From positions 124,001 through 188,000 of the forward strand of contig NZ_JAFFSX010000016.1 in NCBI RefSeq assembly GCF_017948485.1: a stretch of 64,000 nt of DNA, written 5' to 3'. Within the stretch, counting starts at the first letter, position 1. Every line of letters starts with the position of its first letter. Below are positions 27,056 to 36,224 of this stretch, in pieces. Origin of the DNA: Streptomyces sp. GESEQ-35. Lineage in GTDB: Bacteria > Actinomycetota > Actinomycetes > Streptomycetales > Streptomycetaceae. The notes below the pieces were generated by a model. The model saw only the letters and a program-made list of their open reading frames with translations. It was not told the origin of the DNA and did no database searches. Both the position numbers and the translations under genes were made by a program.

Positions 27056-27994
27056 TCAGGCTGTAACCGGTCGTTCGAGCAACGCCAGGGCGAGGTGCGG
27101 AAGTTCTGTGAGATCCGCCGCAGCCCCACTCAACCAGTGCACCCGGGGATCGCGCCTGAACCACGAATCCTGACGGCGCGCGAAGCGCTTGGTGGCACGG
27201 ACGGTCTCGGCGCGCGCCTCCTCCTCGGTGCACTCCCCGGCGAGCGCGGCGAGCACCTGCTGGTAGCCGAGGGCGCGCGCGGCCGTACGCCCCTCGCGCA
27301 GTCCATGTGACTCAAGCGCGCGTACCTCGTCGACGAGCCCCGCGTCCCACATCCGGTCGACCCGGCGGGTGATGCGGTCGTCGAGTTCTGGGCGCGTGAC
27401 GTCCACCCCGATCTGGACGGTGTCGTAGATCGAGTCGTGGCCGGGGAGGTTGGCGGTGAACGGTCTGCCGGTGATCTCGATCACCTCCAGGGCCCGGACG
27501 ATACGGCGGCCGTTGCTGGGCAGGATCGCGTGCGCGGCCTCGGGATCGGCGGCGGCAAGCCGGGCGTGCAGCGCGCCGGAGCCGCGGAGCGTCAGCTCCT
27601 CCTCCAGCCGGGCCCTGACGTCGGGGTCCGTGCCCGGGAACTCCAGGTTGTCGACGGCCCCACGGATGTACAGGCCGGAACCGCCGACCAGGATCGGCCA
27701 GCGCCCGGCGGCGAGCAGCGCGTCGATCCGCTCCCGGGCGAGTCTCTGGTACTCGGCGACGGACGCCGTGACGGTCACGTCCCAGATGTCCAGGAGGTGG
27801 TGCGGGATGCCGGCGCGTTCTTCGGGCGTCAGCTTGGCGGTGCCGATGTCCATCCCCCGGTAGAGCTGCATGGAGTCGGCATTGACGACCTCGCCCCCCA
27901 GACGCTGGGCCAGGAAGACGCCCAGATCGGACTTTCCGGCCGCGGTGGGACCGACGACGGCGATGACTCGGGGGACGTGGGGTGCGCTACTCAC
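27056..27994 (-). CDS. miaA: tRNA dimethylallyltransferase MiaA
   Basis: Transfers a dimethylallyl group to A37 of tRNAs reading UNN codons; MiaB, encoded nearby, then methylthiolates it. 312 residues from a GTG at 27994. Walker A GPTAAGKSDL is at residues ~14-23, followed by NADSMQLYRGMDIGTAK, GGSGLY and RRIVRALEV. The C-terminal RRQDSWFRRDPRVHWL is typical. The longer open frame upstream has no support. Confidence 0.95.
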   Translation of the reverse strand: MSSAPHVPRVIAVVGPTAAGKSDLGVFLAQRLGGEVVNADSMQLYRGMDIGTAKLTPEERAGIPHHLLDIWDVTVTASVAEYQRLARERIDALLAAGRWPILVGGSGLYIRGAVDNLEFPGTDPDVRARLEEELTLRGSGALHARLAAADPEAAHAILPSNGRRIVRALEVIEITGRPFTANLPGHDSIYDTVQIGVDVTRPELDDRITRRVDRMWDAGLVDEVRALESHGLREGRTAARALGYQQVLAALAGECTEEEARAETVRATKRFARRQDSWFRRDPRVHWLSGAAADLTELPHLALALLERPVTA

Positions 27995-28176
27995 CGACCC
28001 AGTCTCGCAAACCTCCTGCCGCCGCCTCGAACGAGTTACGTGACGGCACGGGTCCGGGGTCGTTCCCTGTTGCGAGGTTTTCGCCGCCGATTTCGAGAGG
28101 CGGTGACCCGGTCGACACAAACGGACGCACCGGGCTACGCGGGAATTCGCCCGCACGAGTAACGTATGGAGTGGAT

Positions 28177-28443
28177 ATGGGCGTTTTTGCACGACTTTTC
28201 CGGAGGTCGAAGGCCACGGAGGAGGCGTCAACCGCCGAGGCGCAGGCCGATACACCAACGGCCGAACCCGCGGCGGACGAGGCGGAAGGCACTGAGGCTG
28301 CGGAGACGAGGGCGCCGGCCGAGGCCGCGGAGGAGGCGGTGGAAACCGTCGAGGCCACCGCCGGGGAGGGCGTCGAAATCCCCAAGCAGCATTCCGCCGA
28401 GGATGCGGCCGACCGCGACGCCGACGAGGGCGCCCGCACGTAA
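28177..28443 (+). CDS. Small acidic Ala/Glu-rich protein
   Basis: 88 residues from the ATG at 28177 with GGAG 5 nt upstream. After a short basic start (MGVFARLFRRSK) it is almost entirely Ala, Glu, Thr and Asp, probably disordered. No function can be assigned. It lies 25 bp upstream of the MT0933-like antitoxin gene on the same strand, so both are probably one transcript divergent from miaA. Confidence 0.6.
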   Translation: MGVFARLFRRSKATEEASTAEAQADTPTAEPAADEAEGTEAAETRAPAEAAEEAVETVEATAGEGVEIPKQHSAEDAADRDADEGART

Positions 28444-28468
28444 CTGCTCCCGCGAGGGAAGGTGGACC

Positions 28469-28738
28469 ATGGGTCTCCTGGACAATTTGAAGGCCAAACT
28501 CGCCCCGGCCAAGGGCAAGGTCTCGGGCCTCGCGCAACAGCACGGGGACAAGGTCACCCACGGCCTCGACAAGGCCGCACAGGCCGTCGACAAGAAGACC
28601 AAGGGCAAGTACAGCGACAAGATCCAGTCGGGTACGGGCAAGGCCAAGGGAGCCATGGACCGACTCGCGCACAAGGACGACACCGGCACGGGCGGCGCAC
28701 CCACGACGCCGCCGGAGTCGCCGCCGCCGACTTCCTGA
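28469..28738 (+). CDS. MT0933/Rv0909-like antitoxin-family protein
   Basis: 89 residues. The pattern MGLLDNLKAKL...KVTHGLDKAAQAVDKKTKGKYSDKI matches the MT0933-like antitoxin family of actinobacteria, which in mycobacteria pairs with a polyketide-cyclase-like toxin. No such toxin gene is next to it. The C-terminal 20 residues are Pro/Thr-rich. The start follows GAAGGTGGACC. In Streptomyces these proteins may have roles other than antitoxin. Confidence 0.7.
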   Translation: MGLLDNLKAKLAPAKGKVSGLAQQHGDKVTHGLDKAAQAVDKKTKGKYSDKIQSGTGKAKGAMDRLAHKDDTGTGGAPTTPPESPPPTS

Positions 28739-28750
28739 ACGGCACACCGA

Positions 28751-28787
28751 CGGACGGCCGCGGAGCGGATCAGCTCCCGGCCGTCCG
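28751..28787. terminator. Bidirectional terminator hairpin
   Basis: CGGACGGCCGCGGAGC pairs with GCTCCCGGCCGTCCG with one bulge and a 6-nt loop, between the convergent antitoxin-like gene and the dioxygenase-like gene. Confidence 0.75.
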
Positions 28788-28812
28788 CCGTTTCATCCGT
28801 GCCGCTGCGGCC

Positions 28813-29541
28813 CTACGACCAGGTCGCGACCAGGTACCCCACGCCGTACGGCGCGTCCTCGAACAGCAGCGCACCCCCCAGCTCCGCCCCCTCGGCCGCG
28901 CCCGCGAGGACCTGCCAGGGTGCCCGGCCCGATGCCTTCAGCTCATACGCCAACTCGACGTCGAGTGCCTTCAGGGCCGGCACGTCCGCGGCTCCGAGCG
29001 CACGCGCGACCTCCGCGTCGAAGGGCGCCGCCCGCTCGTCGAGATAACCGGGGGCTTTCAGCGTGCGGCATGCGCTGGCGTCGCCCATCACCAGCAGCGC
29101 CACCCGCTCGGCACGCGCGGCGATTCCCCTTCCCACTTCGATACACCCCTCGGCCGCCAGAGGTTCCCCCACACCGAGTCCCTCGATCGGGGCATCCGAC
29201 CACCCGGTGCGCTCCAGCAGCCATCCGGCCACGGCGAGCGAGGGCGGAAGCCGAGGCTCCGCCCCGGCCGGGTCCATGTCATCGCCCTTGGCGCTGCCCA
29301 GTCGTACGTCGAGAGCCACGCCGAAGCCGTGGAACGAGCCGCGTGTGCCCTCCGGATGCGTTCCGCGTCCGCTCGGCTCCGCGGGTCCGATCACCACGAG
29401 CAGGTCGGGCCGGGCGGCGGCGAGAACGCCGAGCGCGTCGGTGCAGGCGGCGCGCGCGTCGTTCAGCTCGGGCGCAGCGCCCGCGGCGACCTCGGGCACG
29501 AGGAGCGGTGGACAGGGGCAGACGGCGGCGGCGACAAGCAT
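28813..29541 (-). CDS. Class III extradiol dioxygenase-like (LigB/Memo superfamily) protein
   Basis: 242 residues. The N-terminus AAAVCPCPPLLVPEVAAG and the following DLLVVIGPAEPS fit the LigB/Memo fold, in which early His/Asp residues bind metal. Here the usual first histidine motif is PCPP rather than PHxP, so ring-cleaving activity is doubtful. The family member next to miaB is conserved in Streptomyces but has no assigned role that I know of. Its start is 66 bp after the miaB stop, with a hairpin between. Confidence 0.6.
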   Translation of the reverse strand: MLVAAAVCPCPPLLVPEVAAGAAPELNDARAACTDALGVLAAARPDLLVVIGPAEPSGRGTHPEGTRGSFHGFGVALDVRLGSAKGDDMDPAGAEPRLPPSLAVAGWLLERTGWSDAPIEGLGVGEPLAAEGCIEVGRGIAARAERVALLVMGDASACRTLKAPGYLDERAAPFDAEVARALGAADVPALKALDVELAYELKASGRAPWQVLAGAAEGAELGGALLFEDAPYGVGYLVATWS

Positions 29542-29563
29542 GATCGGCAGGGTAACCCCGTAC

Positions 29564-29600
29564 GGCGGTGGACGGACGACGCAGGCCGTCCGCCACCGCC
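29564..29600 (-). terminator. Hairpin downstream of miaB
   Basis: GGCGGTGG-A-CGGACG pairs with CGTCCG-CCACCGCC across a loop of about 9 nt, 7 nt after the miaB stop codon. Confidence 0.6.
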
Positions 29601-29606
29601 CCGCGG

Positions 29607-31127
29607 TCAGTCGCAGCCGCAGCCGCTGCCCGTGGCGACCGGCAGCGGCTCGGGGACGCCGATCCTCGGCAGACCGAGCAGCACGCCGGCCGGCTTGGCC
29701 GCCTCTGTGGCATTGCGCTTCTCCCAGGCGTCGCCCGCGCGCGTGCGGCGCACATCGAGGACCGGGCCCTCGGCGAGGAGGTGGTGCGGGGCGGCGTACG
29801 TGATCTCCACCGTGACGACGTCACCGGGGCGGACCTCCTGGTCCGGCTTGGTGAAGTGGACCAGGCGGTTGTCGGGGGCACGGCCGGAGAGGCGGTGGGT
29901 CGCGCCGTCCTTGCGGCCCTCGCCCTCGGCGACCATCAGTTCCAGGGTGCGGCCGACCTGCTTCTTGTTCTCGTCCCAGGAGATCTCCTCCTGGAGGGCG
30001 ACGAGACGCTCGTAGCGCGCTTGGACGACCTGCTTGGGGATCTGGTTCTCCATGGTGGCGGCGGGGGTGCCGGGGCGCTTGGAGTACTGGAAGGTGAAGG
30101 CCTGCGAGAAGCGGGCCTCGCGCACCGCGTGCAGCGTCTGCTCGAAGTCCTCCTCGGTCTCGCCGGGGAAGCCCACGATGATGTCGGTGGTGATCGCCGC
30201 GTGCGGGATGGCGGCGCGGACCTTCTCGATGATCCCGAGGTAGCGCTCCTGCCGGTAGGAGCGGCGCATCGCCTTCAGGACGGTGTCCGAGCCTGACTGC
30301 ATGGGCATGTGCAACTGCGGCATCACGTTCGGCGTCTCGGCCATGGCGGCGATGACGTCGTCGGTGAAGTCGCGCGGGTGCGGGGAGGTGAAGCGGACGC
30401 GCTCCAGGCCGTCGATCGAGCCGCAGGCCCGCAGCAGCTTGCTGAACGCCTCGCGGTCGCCGATGTCGGAGCCGTACGCGTTGACGTTCTGGCCGAGCAG
30501 CGTGATCTCCGAGACGCCCTCGGCGACCAGGGCCTCGATCTCGGCGAGGATGTCGCCGGTGCGGCGGTCCTTCTCCTTGCCGCGCAGGGCCGGGACGATG
30601 CAGAAGGTGCAGGTGTTGTTGCAGCCCACCGAGATCGACACCCAGGCCGCGTACGCGCTCTCGCGGCGGGTGGGCAGCGTGGACGGGAACGCCTCCAGCG
30701 ACTCGGCGATCTCGACCTGCGCCTCTTCCTGCACGCGGGCGCGCTCCAGCAGGACCGGCAGTTTGCCGATGTTGTGCGTGCCGAAGACGACGTCCACCCA
30801 GGGCGCCTTCTTCACGATGGTGTCGCGGTCCTTCTGCGCGAGACAGCCACCGACCGCGATCTGCATGCCCGGCCGGCTCGCCTTCCTCGGCGCGAGGCGG
30901 CCGAGGTTGCCGTACAGCCGGTTGTCGGCGTTCTCCCGCACGGCGCAGGTGTTGAAGACGACGACGTCAGCGTCGCCGTCGGAACCGTCGGGCGCGCGTA
31001 CGTAACCGGCCTCTTCGAGCAGCCCGGACAATCGCTCGGAGTCGTGGACGTTCATCTGGCACCCGTAGGTGCGCACTTCGTAGGTCTTCACGTCCACTGC
31101 CGGGCTCCGGTCGCTGCTGCTGGTCAT
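29607..31127 (-). CDS. miaB: tRNA-2-methylthio-N6-dimethylallyladenosine synthase MiaB
   Basis: Radical-SAM methylthiotransferase acting on i6A37 of tRNA. 506 residues. The N-terminal UPF0004 domain has [24 protein letters not shown] and GGCLAQKD for the auxiliary cluster. The radical-SAM motif is [13 protein letters not shown] (CxxxCxxC). A TRAM domain follows ([13 protein letters not shown]...[11 protein letters not shown]). The start is at 31127 but the ribosome binding site is weak; VKTYEVR is a possible later GTG start. Confidence 0.96.
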   Translation of the reverse strand: MTSSSDRSPAVDVKTYEVRTYGCQMNVHDSERLSGLLEEAGYVRAPDGSDGDADVVVFNTCAVRENADNRLYGNLGRLAPRKASRPGMQIAVGGCLAQKDRDTIVKKAPWVDVVFGTHNIGKLPVLLERARVQEEAQVEIAESLEAFPSTLPTRRESAYAAWVSISVGCNNTCTFCIVPALRGKEKDRRTGDILAEIEALVAEGVSEITLLGQNVNAYGSDIGDREAFSKLLRACGSIDGLERVRFTSPHPRDFTDDVIAAMAETPNVMPQLHMPMQSGSDTVLKAMRRSYRQERYLGIIEKVRAAIPHAAITTDIIVGFPGETEEDFEQTLHAVREARFSQAFTFQYSKRPGTPAATMENQIPKQVVQARYERLVALQEEISWDENKKQVGRTLELMVAEGEGRKDGATHRLSGRAPDNRLVHFTKPDQEVRPGDVVTVEITYAAPHHLLAEGPVLDVRRTRAGDAWEKRNATEAAKPAGVLLGLPRIGVPEPLPVATGSGCGCD

Positions 31128-31224
31128 GGGTCAAGGGTAAGGGCGCGCCGGAAGCGCCCCGCGCCGTGGGGATTCCGAGGCGGTCTCCTTGTGGCGAGGA
31201 CAAGCTCCGGCGCTGTCGTCGCGA

Positions 31225-31462
31225 CTCATGGTCACGGCAGCGGCGGAATCGGCGCCCCCGGCCGGCGCGGCGGCCACCGTCCACTCCAGTTCGCGGAACT
31301 TGTTCCCGCCGCCCCGAGACCGGTCAGGTCGTCCCGCTTCACCCACAGATCGGCGGGGTCCAGGCCGAGAGCGGCAGCGAGGCGGGGCGCCGGTTCGAGG
31401 GGCGTCGGCCAGGTGCCCAGCCGTACCCGTCGCTGCGCGCCGGACGCGCCGTTCGTGCTCAT
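31225..31462 (-). pseudogene. Truncated, frameshifted ACC deaminase/D-cysteine desulfhydrase remnant
   Basis: An ATG at 31462 after GAAGGGGAACAC opens with RLGTWPTPLEPAPRLAAALG and DLWVKRDDLTGLG, the N-terminus of the PLP-dependent ACC deaminase/D-cysteine desulfhydrase family. The homology then jumps to another frame (GGGNKFRELEWTVAAAPAGGADS) at the C-rich run near 31310. It stops there, before most of the enzyme. Only ~75 of ~330 residues remain, so it is non-functional. The 3' end lies close to miaB. Confidence 0.75.
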
Positions 31463-31596
31463 GTGTTCCCCTTCCGAGACGCCCTCCTGGGGATGCCCCG
31501 CGAGGCGGAGGCAGGCACGGGAGCGCTGACACAGTGACAGCCGCGGGGAGGAATGCCCACTGCCGCCACGTTCCCGTAGAAGGGGTTCGGTTTCAT
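31459..31596 (-). CDS. Short leader-like ORF with a Cys-His-Cys motif
   Basis: 45 codons starting MKPNPFYGNVAAVGIPP and containing GCHCVS near residue 20. Its TGA overlaps the ATG of the desulfhydrase remnant (ATGA), so it would have been translationally coupled to it. Cysteine-containing leader peptides controlling sulfur genes are known in actinobacteria; this could be one left behind. The ribosome binding site is weak and it may not be expressed. Confidence 0.4.
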   Translation of the reverse strand: MKPNPFYGNVAAVGIPPRGCHCVSAPVPASASRGIPRRASRKGNT

Positions 31597-31771
31597 GGCC
31601 CTGCGGGCTGACGCCCTGCCCCTCCCCGCCGGGTTCGGCGGCCCCTGCGCACAACACGGGCGCGTGCCACCTCCAGCGCGGCCTGAGCCGCGTCGATCAC
31701 CATCGAGGACCTGCATCCCGGAGCCGAGTCCCGCGAGACGCAAGGCTGCACCGGCGGGTGCGGATCACCCG

Positions 31772-32596
31772 TCAGTTCTGCCACTTGAGGGCGCGCTTCT
31801 CGAAGATGCCGATGAGCGCGCTGCCGAGGACGACCATGGCCACGATGATCACCAGGGCGGCGAACAGCCCGGACGGGTCGAACTGCTGGGTCGAGGTCAT
31901 GGAGTAGTAGCCGAGTCCCTCGTCGGCCGAGATGAACTCACCGGCGATGACGCCGATCATCGCGAACGACACACCGGCCTTCAGGCCGGCGAAGAGCGGC
32001 ACGGCGACCGACGGCACAACCACCTTGCGCACCACGTACAGCCGCGAGGCGCCCATGGCCCGGGCCACCTCGACGAGTGGCTGCGGCACGTTGCGCATGC
32101 CCGAGTAGACGTTGAAGAAGACCAGGAAGAACACGATCATGGACGCGATCGCGATCTTCGAGCCGATGCCCAGGCCGAACCAGAGCAGCATCATCGGCGC
32201 CAGCGCGACCTTGGGAATGCCGTTGATCGCGTTCAGGATCGGCTCCAGGATCTCGCCCACGATCTTCACCGCGCCGAGCGCCCAGCCCAGCACGGCGCCT
32301 GCGCCCGCCCCGAGCGCCCAGCCGAGGACCAGTTCCTGGCCGGTGATCATGATGTGGTGGTGCATGGAGCTGTCGCCGAGCACGTCGACCAGCTTGGCGA
32401 TCACGTCGACCGGGTTGCTGATCAGGAAGTAGTCGATCAACCGGCCGCTGACGAGCTGCCAGAGCCCGAGGATCAGCAGGACGACACCCAGCTGCCCGCC
32501 GAGGACGATCATGCCGTGGCGTCCGCGCGGACGCCCCTCGGATTTCTGCCGGACCACCCGGCCCCGGCGCATGGTGAGCGGTTCTTCGATGGCCAT
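31772..32596 (-). CDS. ABC importer permease, sulfonate/nitrate/taurine type
   Basis: 274-residue inner-membrane permease with six predicted spans. The cytoplasmic coupling motif is VARAMGASRLYVVRKVVVPS, and NGIPKVALAPMMLLWFG is typical of the SsuC/TauC/NrtB group. GGAG precedes the ATG and the gene starts 12 nt after the ATPase stop. It forms an importer with the next two upstream genes. Substrate is not predictable; the neighbouring enzymes suggest an organic acid or sulfonate. Confidence 0.85.
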   Translation of the reverse strand: MAIEEPLTMRRGRVVRQKSEGRPRGRHGMIVLGGQLGVVLLILGLWQLVSGRLIDYFLISNPVDVIAKLVDVLGDSSMHHHIMITGQELVLGWALGAGAGAVLGWALGAVKIVGEILEPILNAINGIPKVALAPMMLLWFGLGIGSKIAIASMIVFFLVFFNVYSGMRNVPQPLVEVARAMGASRLYVVRKVVVPSVAVPLFAGLKAGVSFAMIGVIAGEFISADEGLGYYSMTSTQQFDPSGLFAALVIIVAMVVLGSALIGIFEKRALKWQN

Positions 32597-32608
32597 CGCC
32601 GTCTCCTC

Positions 32609-33403
32609 CTAGGAGTCCAGGTCGTTCTCGAGCAGGCCCCACAGCTCGCGCCGCAGCTCCTGGAAGTTCTTCAGGTCGGTGATGTTGTAGACGTCCCGGG
32701 GCCGTTCGAGCGGGATGTCCACGGTGTGCCGGATCCGGCCGGGGCGGCCCGTCATGACGGCGACGCGGTCGGACAGGGCGATCGCCTCGGTGAGGTCGTG
32801 GGTGATGAAGACGACCGAGGTCTGCCGCCGCTGCCACAGGTCGAGCACGGTCTTCTGCATCGTCGTCTTGGTGATCGCGTCGAGAGCGCCGAAGGGCTCG
32901 TCCATGAGCAGCACTTCAGGCTCGTAGACCATGGTGCGCGCGATGGAGCAGCGCTTCTGCATACCGCCGGACAGCTGCCGCGGGTAGTGGTTCTCGAACC
33001 CGTCCAGGCCGACGATCTTGATCCATTCCCTGGCCCGCTCGGCCCGTTCCCGCTTGGGCACCTTGCGGATCTCCAGCGGCATCATGACGTTCTCGAGCAC
33101 GGTGAACCAGGGGAAGAGATTGGAGTCCTGCGTGATGTAGCCGATCTCCAGCTTCTCCAGCTCACGTTCCCCGCTCAGCAGCCGTACGCTGCCGGACGTC
33201 GGCCGGAGCAGGCCGGACGCGATGTTCAGCAGGGTGCTCTTGCCGCACCCGCTGGGTCCTACGACCGTGAAGAACTCCTTCTCCCGGACCGTCACGGACA
33301 CGTCCTGGAGGACGTCCATCATCTTGCCGTCGGGCGTCACGAACCGGTGCGTGAGATCCCCGAGGATCATCGCCGGCCGCGCGGTTTCAAGGTCCTGCTT
33401 CAC
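32609..33403 (-). CDS. ABC importer ATP-binding protein, SsuB/TauB type
   Basis: 264 residues with Walker A GPSGCGKST near residue 53, the signature LSGGMQKRCSIAR, Walker B LLMDEPFGALD and the switch histidine in FITHDLTEA. The GTG at 33403 directly follows GGAGGAAC. It energises uptake by the adjacent permease. The second gene of the importer set, between the binding protein and permease genes. Confidence 0.88.
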   Translation of the reverse strand: MKQDLETARPAMILGDLTHRFVTPDGKMMDVLQDVSVTVREKEFFTVVGPSGCGKSTLLNIASGLLRPTSGSVRLLSGERELEKLEIGYITQDSNLFPWFTVLENVMMPLEIRKVPKRERAERAREWIKIVGLDGFENHYPRQLSGGMQKRCSIARTMVYEPEVLLMDEPFGALDAITKTTMQKTVLDLWQRRQTSVVFITHDLTEAIALSDRVAVMTGRPGRIRHTVDIPLERPRDVYNITDLKNFQELRRELWGLLENDLDS

Positions 33404-33461
33404 GTTCCTCCGCCTCGTCCCTGTGCTGGCGTCGACGCATGCCGTGTCCGGCAGCGACCGG

Positions 33462-34517
33462 TCATTTCTGGTAGTCGGCCGTGTAGGCGTCTTCGAGCAC
33501 GTCCGCGGACGGCTCCTCGAACATCCCGAGACCCGCGAGGACCTCGACGCTCTTGGTGAACTGCTCCTCGGTCATGTCCGCGTCCTTGGCCCACTTGTAG
33601 GAGCCCATGCTGTCCACCAGGACGTCCTCGCCGAACGAGTTCATGCTCTGGTGCAGGGCCTTGGCGGCGTCTTCGGGATGCTCGTCGAGGTAGTTGTTGG
33701 CCTTGCCGACGGCGTTGCAGATCTTCTCGCTGACGTCCGGGTGGTCCGCGGCGTACGACCGCGAGGCGCCGACGCCGGACCACGCGACGCTGTCCAGCTC
33801 GGCGAACAGATCGGAGCTGCCGGTGTCGTAGATGATCTTGCCCGGGGCGACGGACAGCACCTGGTCGGGTATGGGCTGGGGCTGGAAGACCAGGCCTACC
33901 TGGCCCTTCTGGAACGCGGCGGTGGAGGCAGCGGTGTTGGCCTGCGAGAGCACGCCGATCCAGTCCCTGGGCAGGCCCTCCTTCTCCAGCAGGCTCTCCA
34001 GCAGCTTGGCGCCCGGGTTGACGGTCCGGCCGCCGATCGCGGTGATGTTCTCGCCCTTGAGCGCGGTCAGCTGCTCCTTGAGCGACATCGACTCGCTCAT
34101 GTCGTTGCGATCCCAGGCCTGGTTGCTCACGGCGAGCATGTACGAGGGGTCCACCTGCGTCACGCAGATCTGCTGGAGGTCGATGTCCTGCGTCGCGGCC
34201 TGGATCACGGTGGAGGTGTTGACCGCGCCGTACTGCACTTTTCCGGTGGCGATCTGGAGGCTCGCGTTCGCGATGGTCTCCACTTTGACGTCGAGACCCT
34301 CGTCCTTGAAGTAGCCGAGTTCGTCGGCGAGGAAGATCGGGGCGTTGGCGGGGGCCGCGATCGAGACCGAGACGGTGATGGCCTCCCCCGCGCCGGGGGC
34401 CGCGCTCGCCGAGCAGCCCACCGCGGCGGTCAGGCCCACCACCACGGCGATCCCGCCGGTTCGCCTGCGCGGGGCGTAGGTCCGAAGGCTCGATGAAGCG
34501 CCATTGCTTCTGTGCAT
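33462..34517 (-). CDS. ABC importer substrate-binding lipoprotein (SsuA/ThiY/NMT1 type)
   Basis: 351 residues from the ATG at 34517. The signal ends in a lipobox (LTAAVGC), placing it on the outer face of the membrane. The fold signature is seen in APIFLADELGYFKDEGLDV and GAVNTSTVIQAATQ. It starts 10 nt after the stop of the MFS gene, so the four genes from 35988 to 31772 form one operon under the upstream operator. Ligand unknown. Confidence 0.85.
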   Translation of the reverse strand: MHRSNGASSSLRTYAPRRRTGGIAVVVGLTAAVGCSASAAPGAGEAITVSVSIAAPANAPIFLADELGYFKDEGLDVKVETIANASLQIATGKVQYGAVNTSTVIQAATQDIDLQQICVTQVDPSYMLAVSNQAWDRNDMSESMSLKEQLTALKGENITAIGGRTVNPGAKLLESLLEKEGLPRDWIGVLSQANTAASTAAFQKGQVGLVFQPQPIPDQVLSVAPGKIIYDTGSSDLFAELDSVAWSGVGASRSYAADHPDVSEKICNAVGKANNYLDEHPEDAAKALHQSMNSFGEDVLVDSMGSYKWAKDADMTEEQFTKSVEVLAGLGMFEEPSADVLEDAYTADYQK

Positions 34518-34527
34518 TTTCAGGTCC

Positions 34528-35988
34528 CTATCTCGTGACGTTCGAAGTCCCGATCGGATCGGACGGTGTTCGCTTTCTGCGGCGACGGGGTTGCGGGATC
34601 GTGGGGGCCGCGTCCGAGTCGCTGACGCGGGTGGCCGCGTACAGGCCGAGGACGTTGAGGGCGGCGGCGGTGAGGAAGGCCGCCCGGTAGCCGGACATGT
34701 CACCCCCGCCGGAGCCCGAGGCCGATACGAGGACCGTGGTGACGACCGCGACCCCGAAGGCGCCGCCGATCCTGCGGCCGACGTTGAACAGGGTCGAGGC
34801 ATGCCCGGAGGACGCGTCGGAGACCGTGGCGAAGGACGCGGACTGGGTGCCGAGGAAGACCTGTCCGACGGCGAGGCCCATCAGCACCAGCAGCGCGACG
34901 ACCAGCCAGAGCGGGGTGTCCGCGCCGAGCAGGCTCATCAGGGCCACGGCGACGCTGGTGCCGGCCGCGCCGAGCATCAGCTGGCGGCGCGGCCCGAGCT
35001 TGCGGTACAGCAGCCGGCTCGCGAGCTGGGAACCCACGGCCACCCCCAACGACTGGGGGAAGGTGGCCAGTCCGGCGGCCAGCGGGGTCATCCCCCGTAC
35101 GTCCTGGAGGTAGAGGGTGATGAGGAAGAGGGTGCCGAGGAGCGTCGCCGACTGGATGGTCATGGCGGCGGTGCCCGCGGCGAACAGACGGATCCGCAGC
35201 AGCCGGAAGTCCATCATCGGGGCCCGTTTGCGGATCTCCACCACGACCAGCCCGGTGAGCAGAACCGCCCCGCAGGCCAGGCCCACGATCACCGGTGCCG
35301 AGGACCAGCCCCGCTCGGGTCCCTCGGAGACGCCGAACATCAGCAGCCCGAACCCGGACGCGGCGAGTAGGAACCCGGTGACGTCGAGCCGCTCAGTGGG
35401 CCGCGCGGGGTCGTTGCGCAGGCACAGCGCTCCGAAGGCCACCGCGGCGACGCCGATCGGCACATTGACGTAGAAGATCGCCCGCCAGGAGACCTCGCTG
35501 ACCAGGAGGCCGCCGAGGACCGGGCCCATGGTGGGCGCGAGGCCGTTGGCCATGGTGAGCACCGCTGAGGCACGGACCCGTTCCTCCGGTGGGAAGGCGC
35601 GCAGCAGCATCGCCATGCCGACCGAGGCGAGCATCCCGCCGCCCGCGCCCTGAAGGATCCGGAACACGACCAGTTGGCCGAGGCTGCCTGCCGTGCCGCA
35701 CAGGGCGGAGGCGACGGTGAAGACGGTGATGGCGGTGAGCAGGGTGCGTTTGCCGCCGAAGCGGTCGCCGAGCCAGCCGGAGGCCGGGACGAAGACGGCC
35801 AGGCTCACCAGATACGAGACGGACACGGTGTCGACGGCCGTGGAGGGGACGTCGAAGGCGCGGCCGATCGAGGGGAGGGCGATGTTGACGATGGTCATGT
35901 CGAGCGTGCTCAGGAAGATCCCGGCCACGTACACGACACCGACAGCCACCTTCTGACTGACGACGATCCGCGGGCGGGGTGGGGACAT
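34528..35988 (-). CDS. MFS drug:H+ antiporter, DHA2 (EmrB/QacA) family
   Basis: 486 residues, about 14 spans. Motifs are FLSTLDMTIVNIALPSI in span 1, WLGDRFGGKRTLL (motif A) and RILQGAGGGML (motif C). The ATG at 35988 has GGAGGCCGTC just upstream. It is the first gene of the MFS-ABC operon and is divergent from gntR1. An exporter beside an importer suggests handling of a toxic substrate or by-product; this is inference. Confidence 0.85.
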   Translation of the reverse strand: MSPPRPRIVVSQKVAVGVVYVAGIFLSTLDMTIVNIALPSIGRAFDVPSTAVDTVSVSYLVSLAVFVPASGWLGDRFGGKRTLLTAITVFTVASALCGTAGSLGQLVVFRILQGAGGGMLASVGMAMLLRAFPPEERVRASAVLTMANGLAPTMGPVLGGLLVSEVSWRAIFYVNVPIGVAAVAFGALCLRNDPARPTERLDVTGFLLAASGFGLLMFGVSEGPERGWSSAPVIVGLACGAVLLTGLVVVEIRKRAPMMDFRLLRIRLFAAGTAAMTIQSATLLGTLFLITLYLQDVRGMTPLAAGLATFPQSLGVAVGSQLASRLLYRKLGPRRQLMLGAAGTSVAVALMSLLGADTPLWLVVALLVLMGLAVGQVFLGTQSASFATVSDASSGHASTLFNVGRRIGGAFGVAVVTTVLVSASGSGGGDMSGYRAAFLTAAALNVLGLYAATRVSDSDAAPTIPQPRRRRKRTPSDPIGTSNVTR

Positions 35989-36057
35989 GACGGCCTCCGG
36001 GGACCACGGGTGGAACATCTCGGCGCCTGGTACCGACGGCGCCACCGCCCCTCAAGA

Positions 36058-36074
36058 AACCTTCTTGGTAGGTT
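36058..36074. promoter_or_regulatory. GntR operator-like site within promoter of the MFS-ABC operon
   Basis: AACCTTCTTGGTAGGTT, 14 of 17 matches to the perfect palindrome at 45379. On the minus strand TTGACA (36082-36077) and TTTCTT (36059-36054) flank it with a 17-bp spacer, so a bound repressor would block RNA polymerase. Confidence 0.7.
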
Positions 36075-36137
36075 TATGTCAAGGTAAACAACAGGGATTT
36101 CTATAAGCGCCCAACCCCGGCCAGCACCCTTGATGAA

Positions 36138-36154
36138 TACCTATTAGGTAGGTT
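36138..36154. promoter_or_regulatory. GntR operator-like site within the gntR1 promoter
   Basis: TACCTATTAGGTAGGTT, 14 of 17 matches to the site at 45379. On the plus strand TTGATG (36130) and TAACCT (36154) lie around it with an 18-bp spacer, consistent with autoregulation of gntR1. Confidence 0.65.
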
Positions 36155-36224
36155 AACCTCGCCCCTTGAACCGATCTCTGCGGCCCCGGACCCCGGTGGC
36201 CTCACGAAGATCCCTGGGAGTGAC

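Noticed and set aside
28813-29541. Functional extradiol ring-cleavage dioxygenase
   Set aside because: The first metal-binding histidine motif is replaced (PCPP) and the gene sits in a core tRNA-modification neighbourhood, not in the catabolic island.
31595-33559. 654-codon plus-strand frame opposite the ABC importer
   Set aside because: Antisense of ATPase and permease genes with perfect family motifs.
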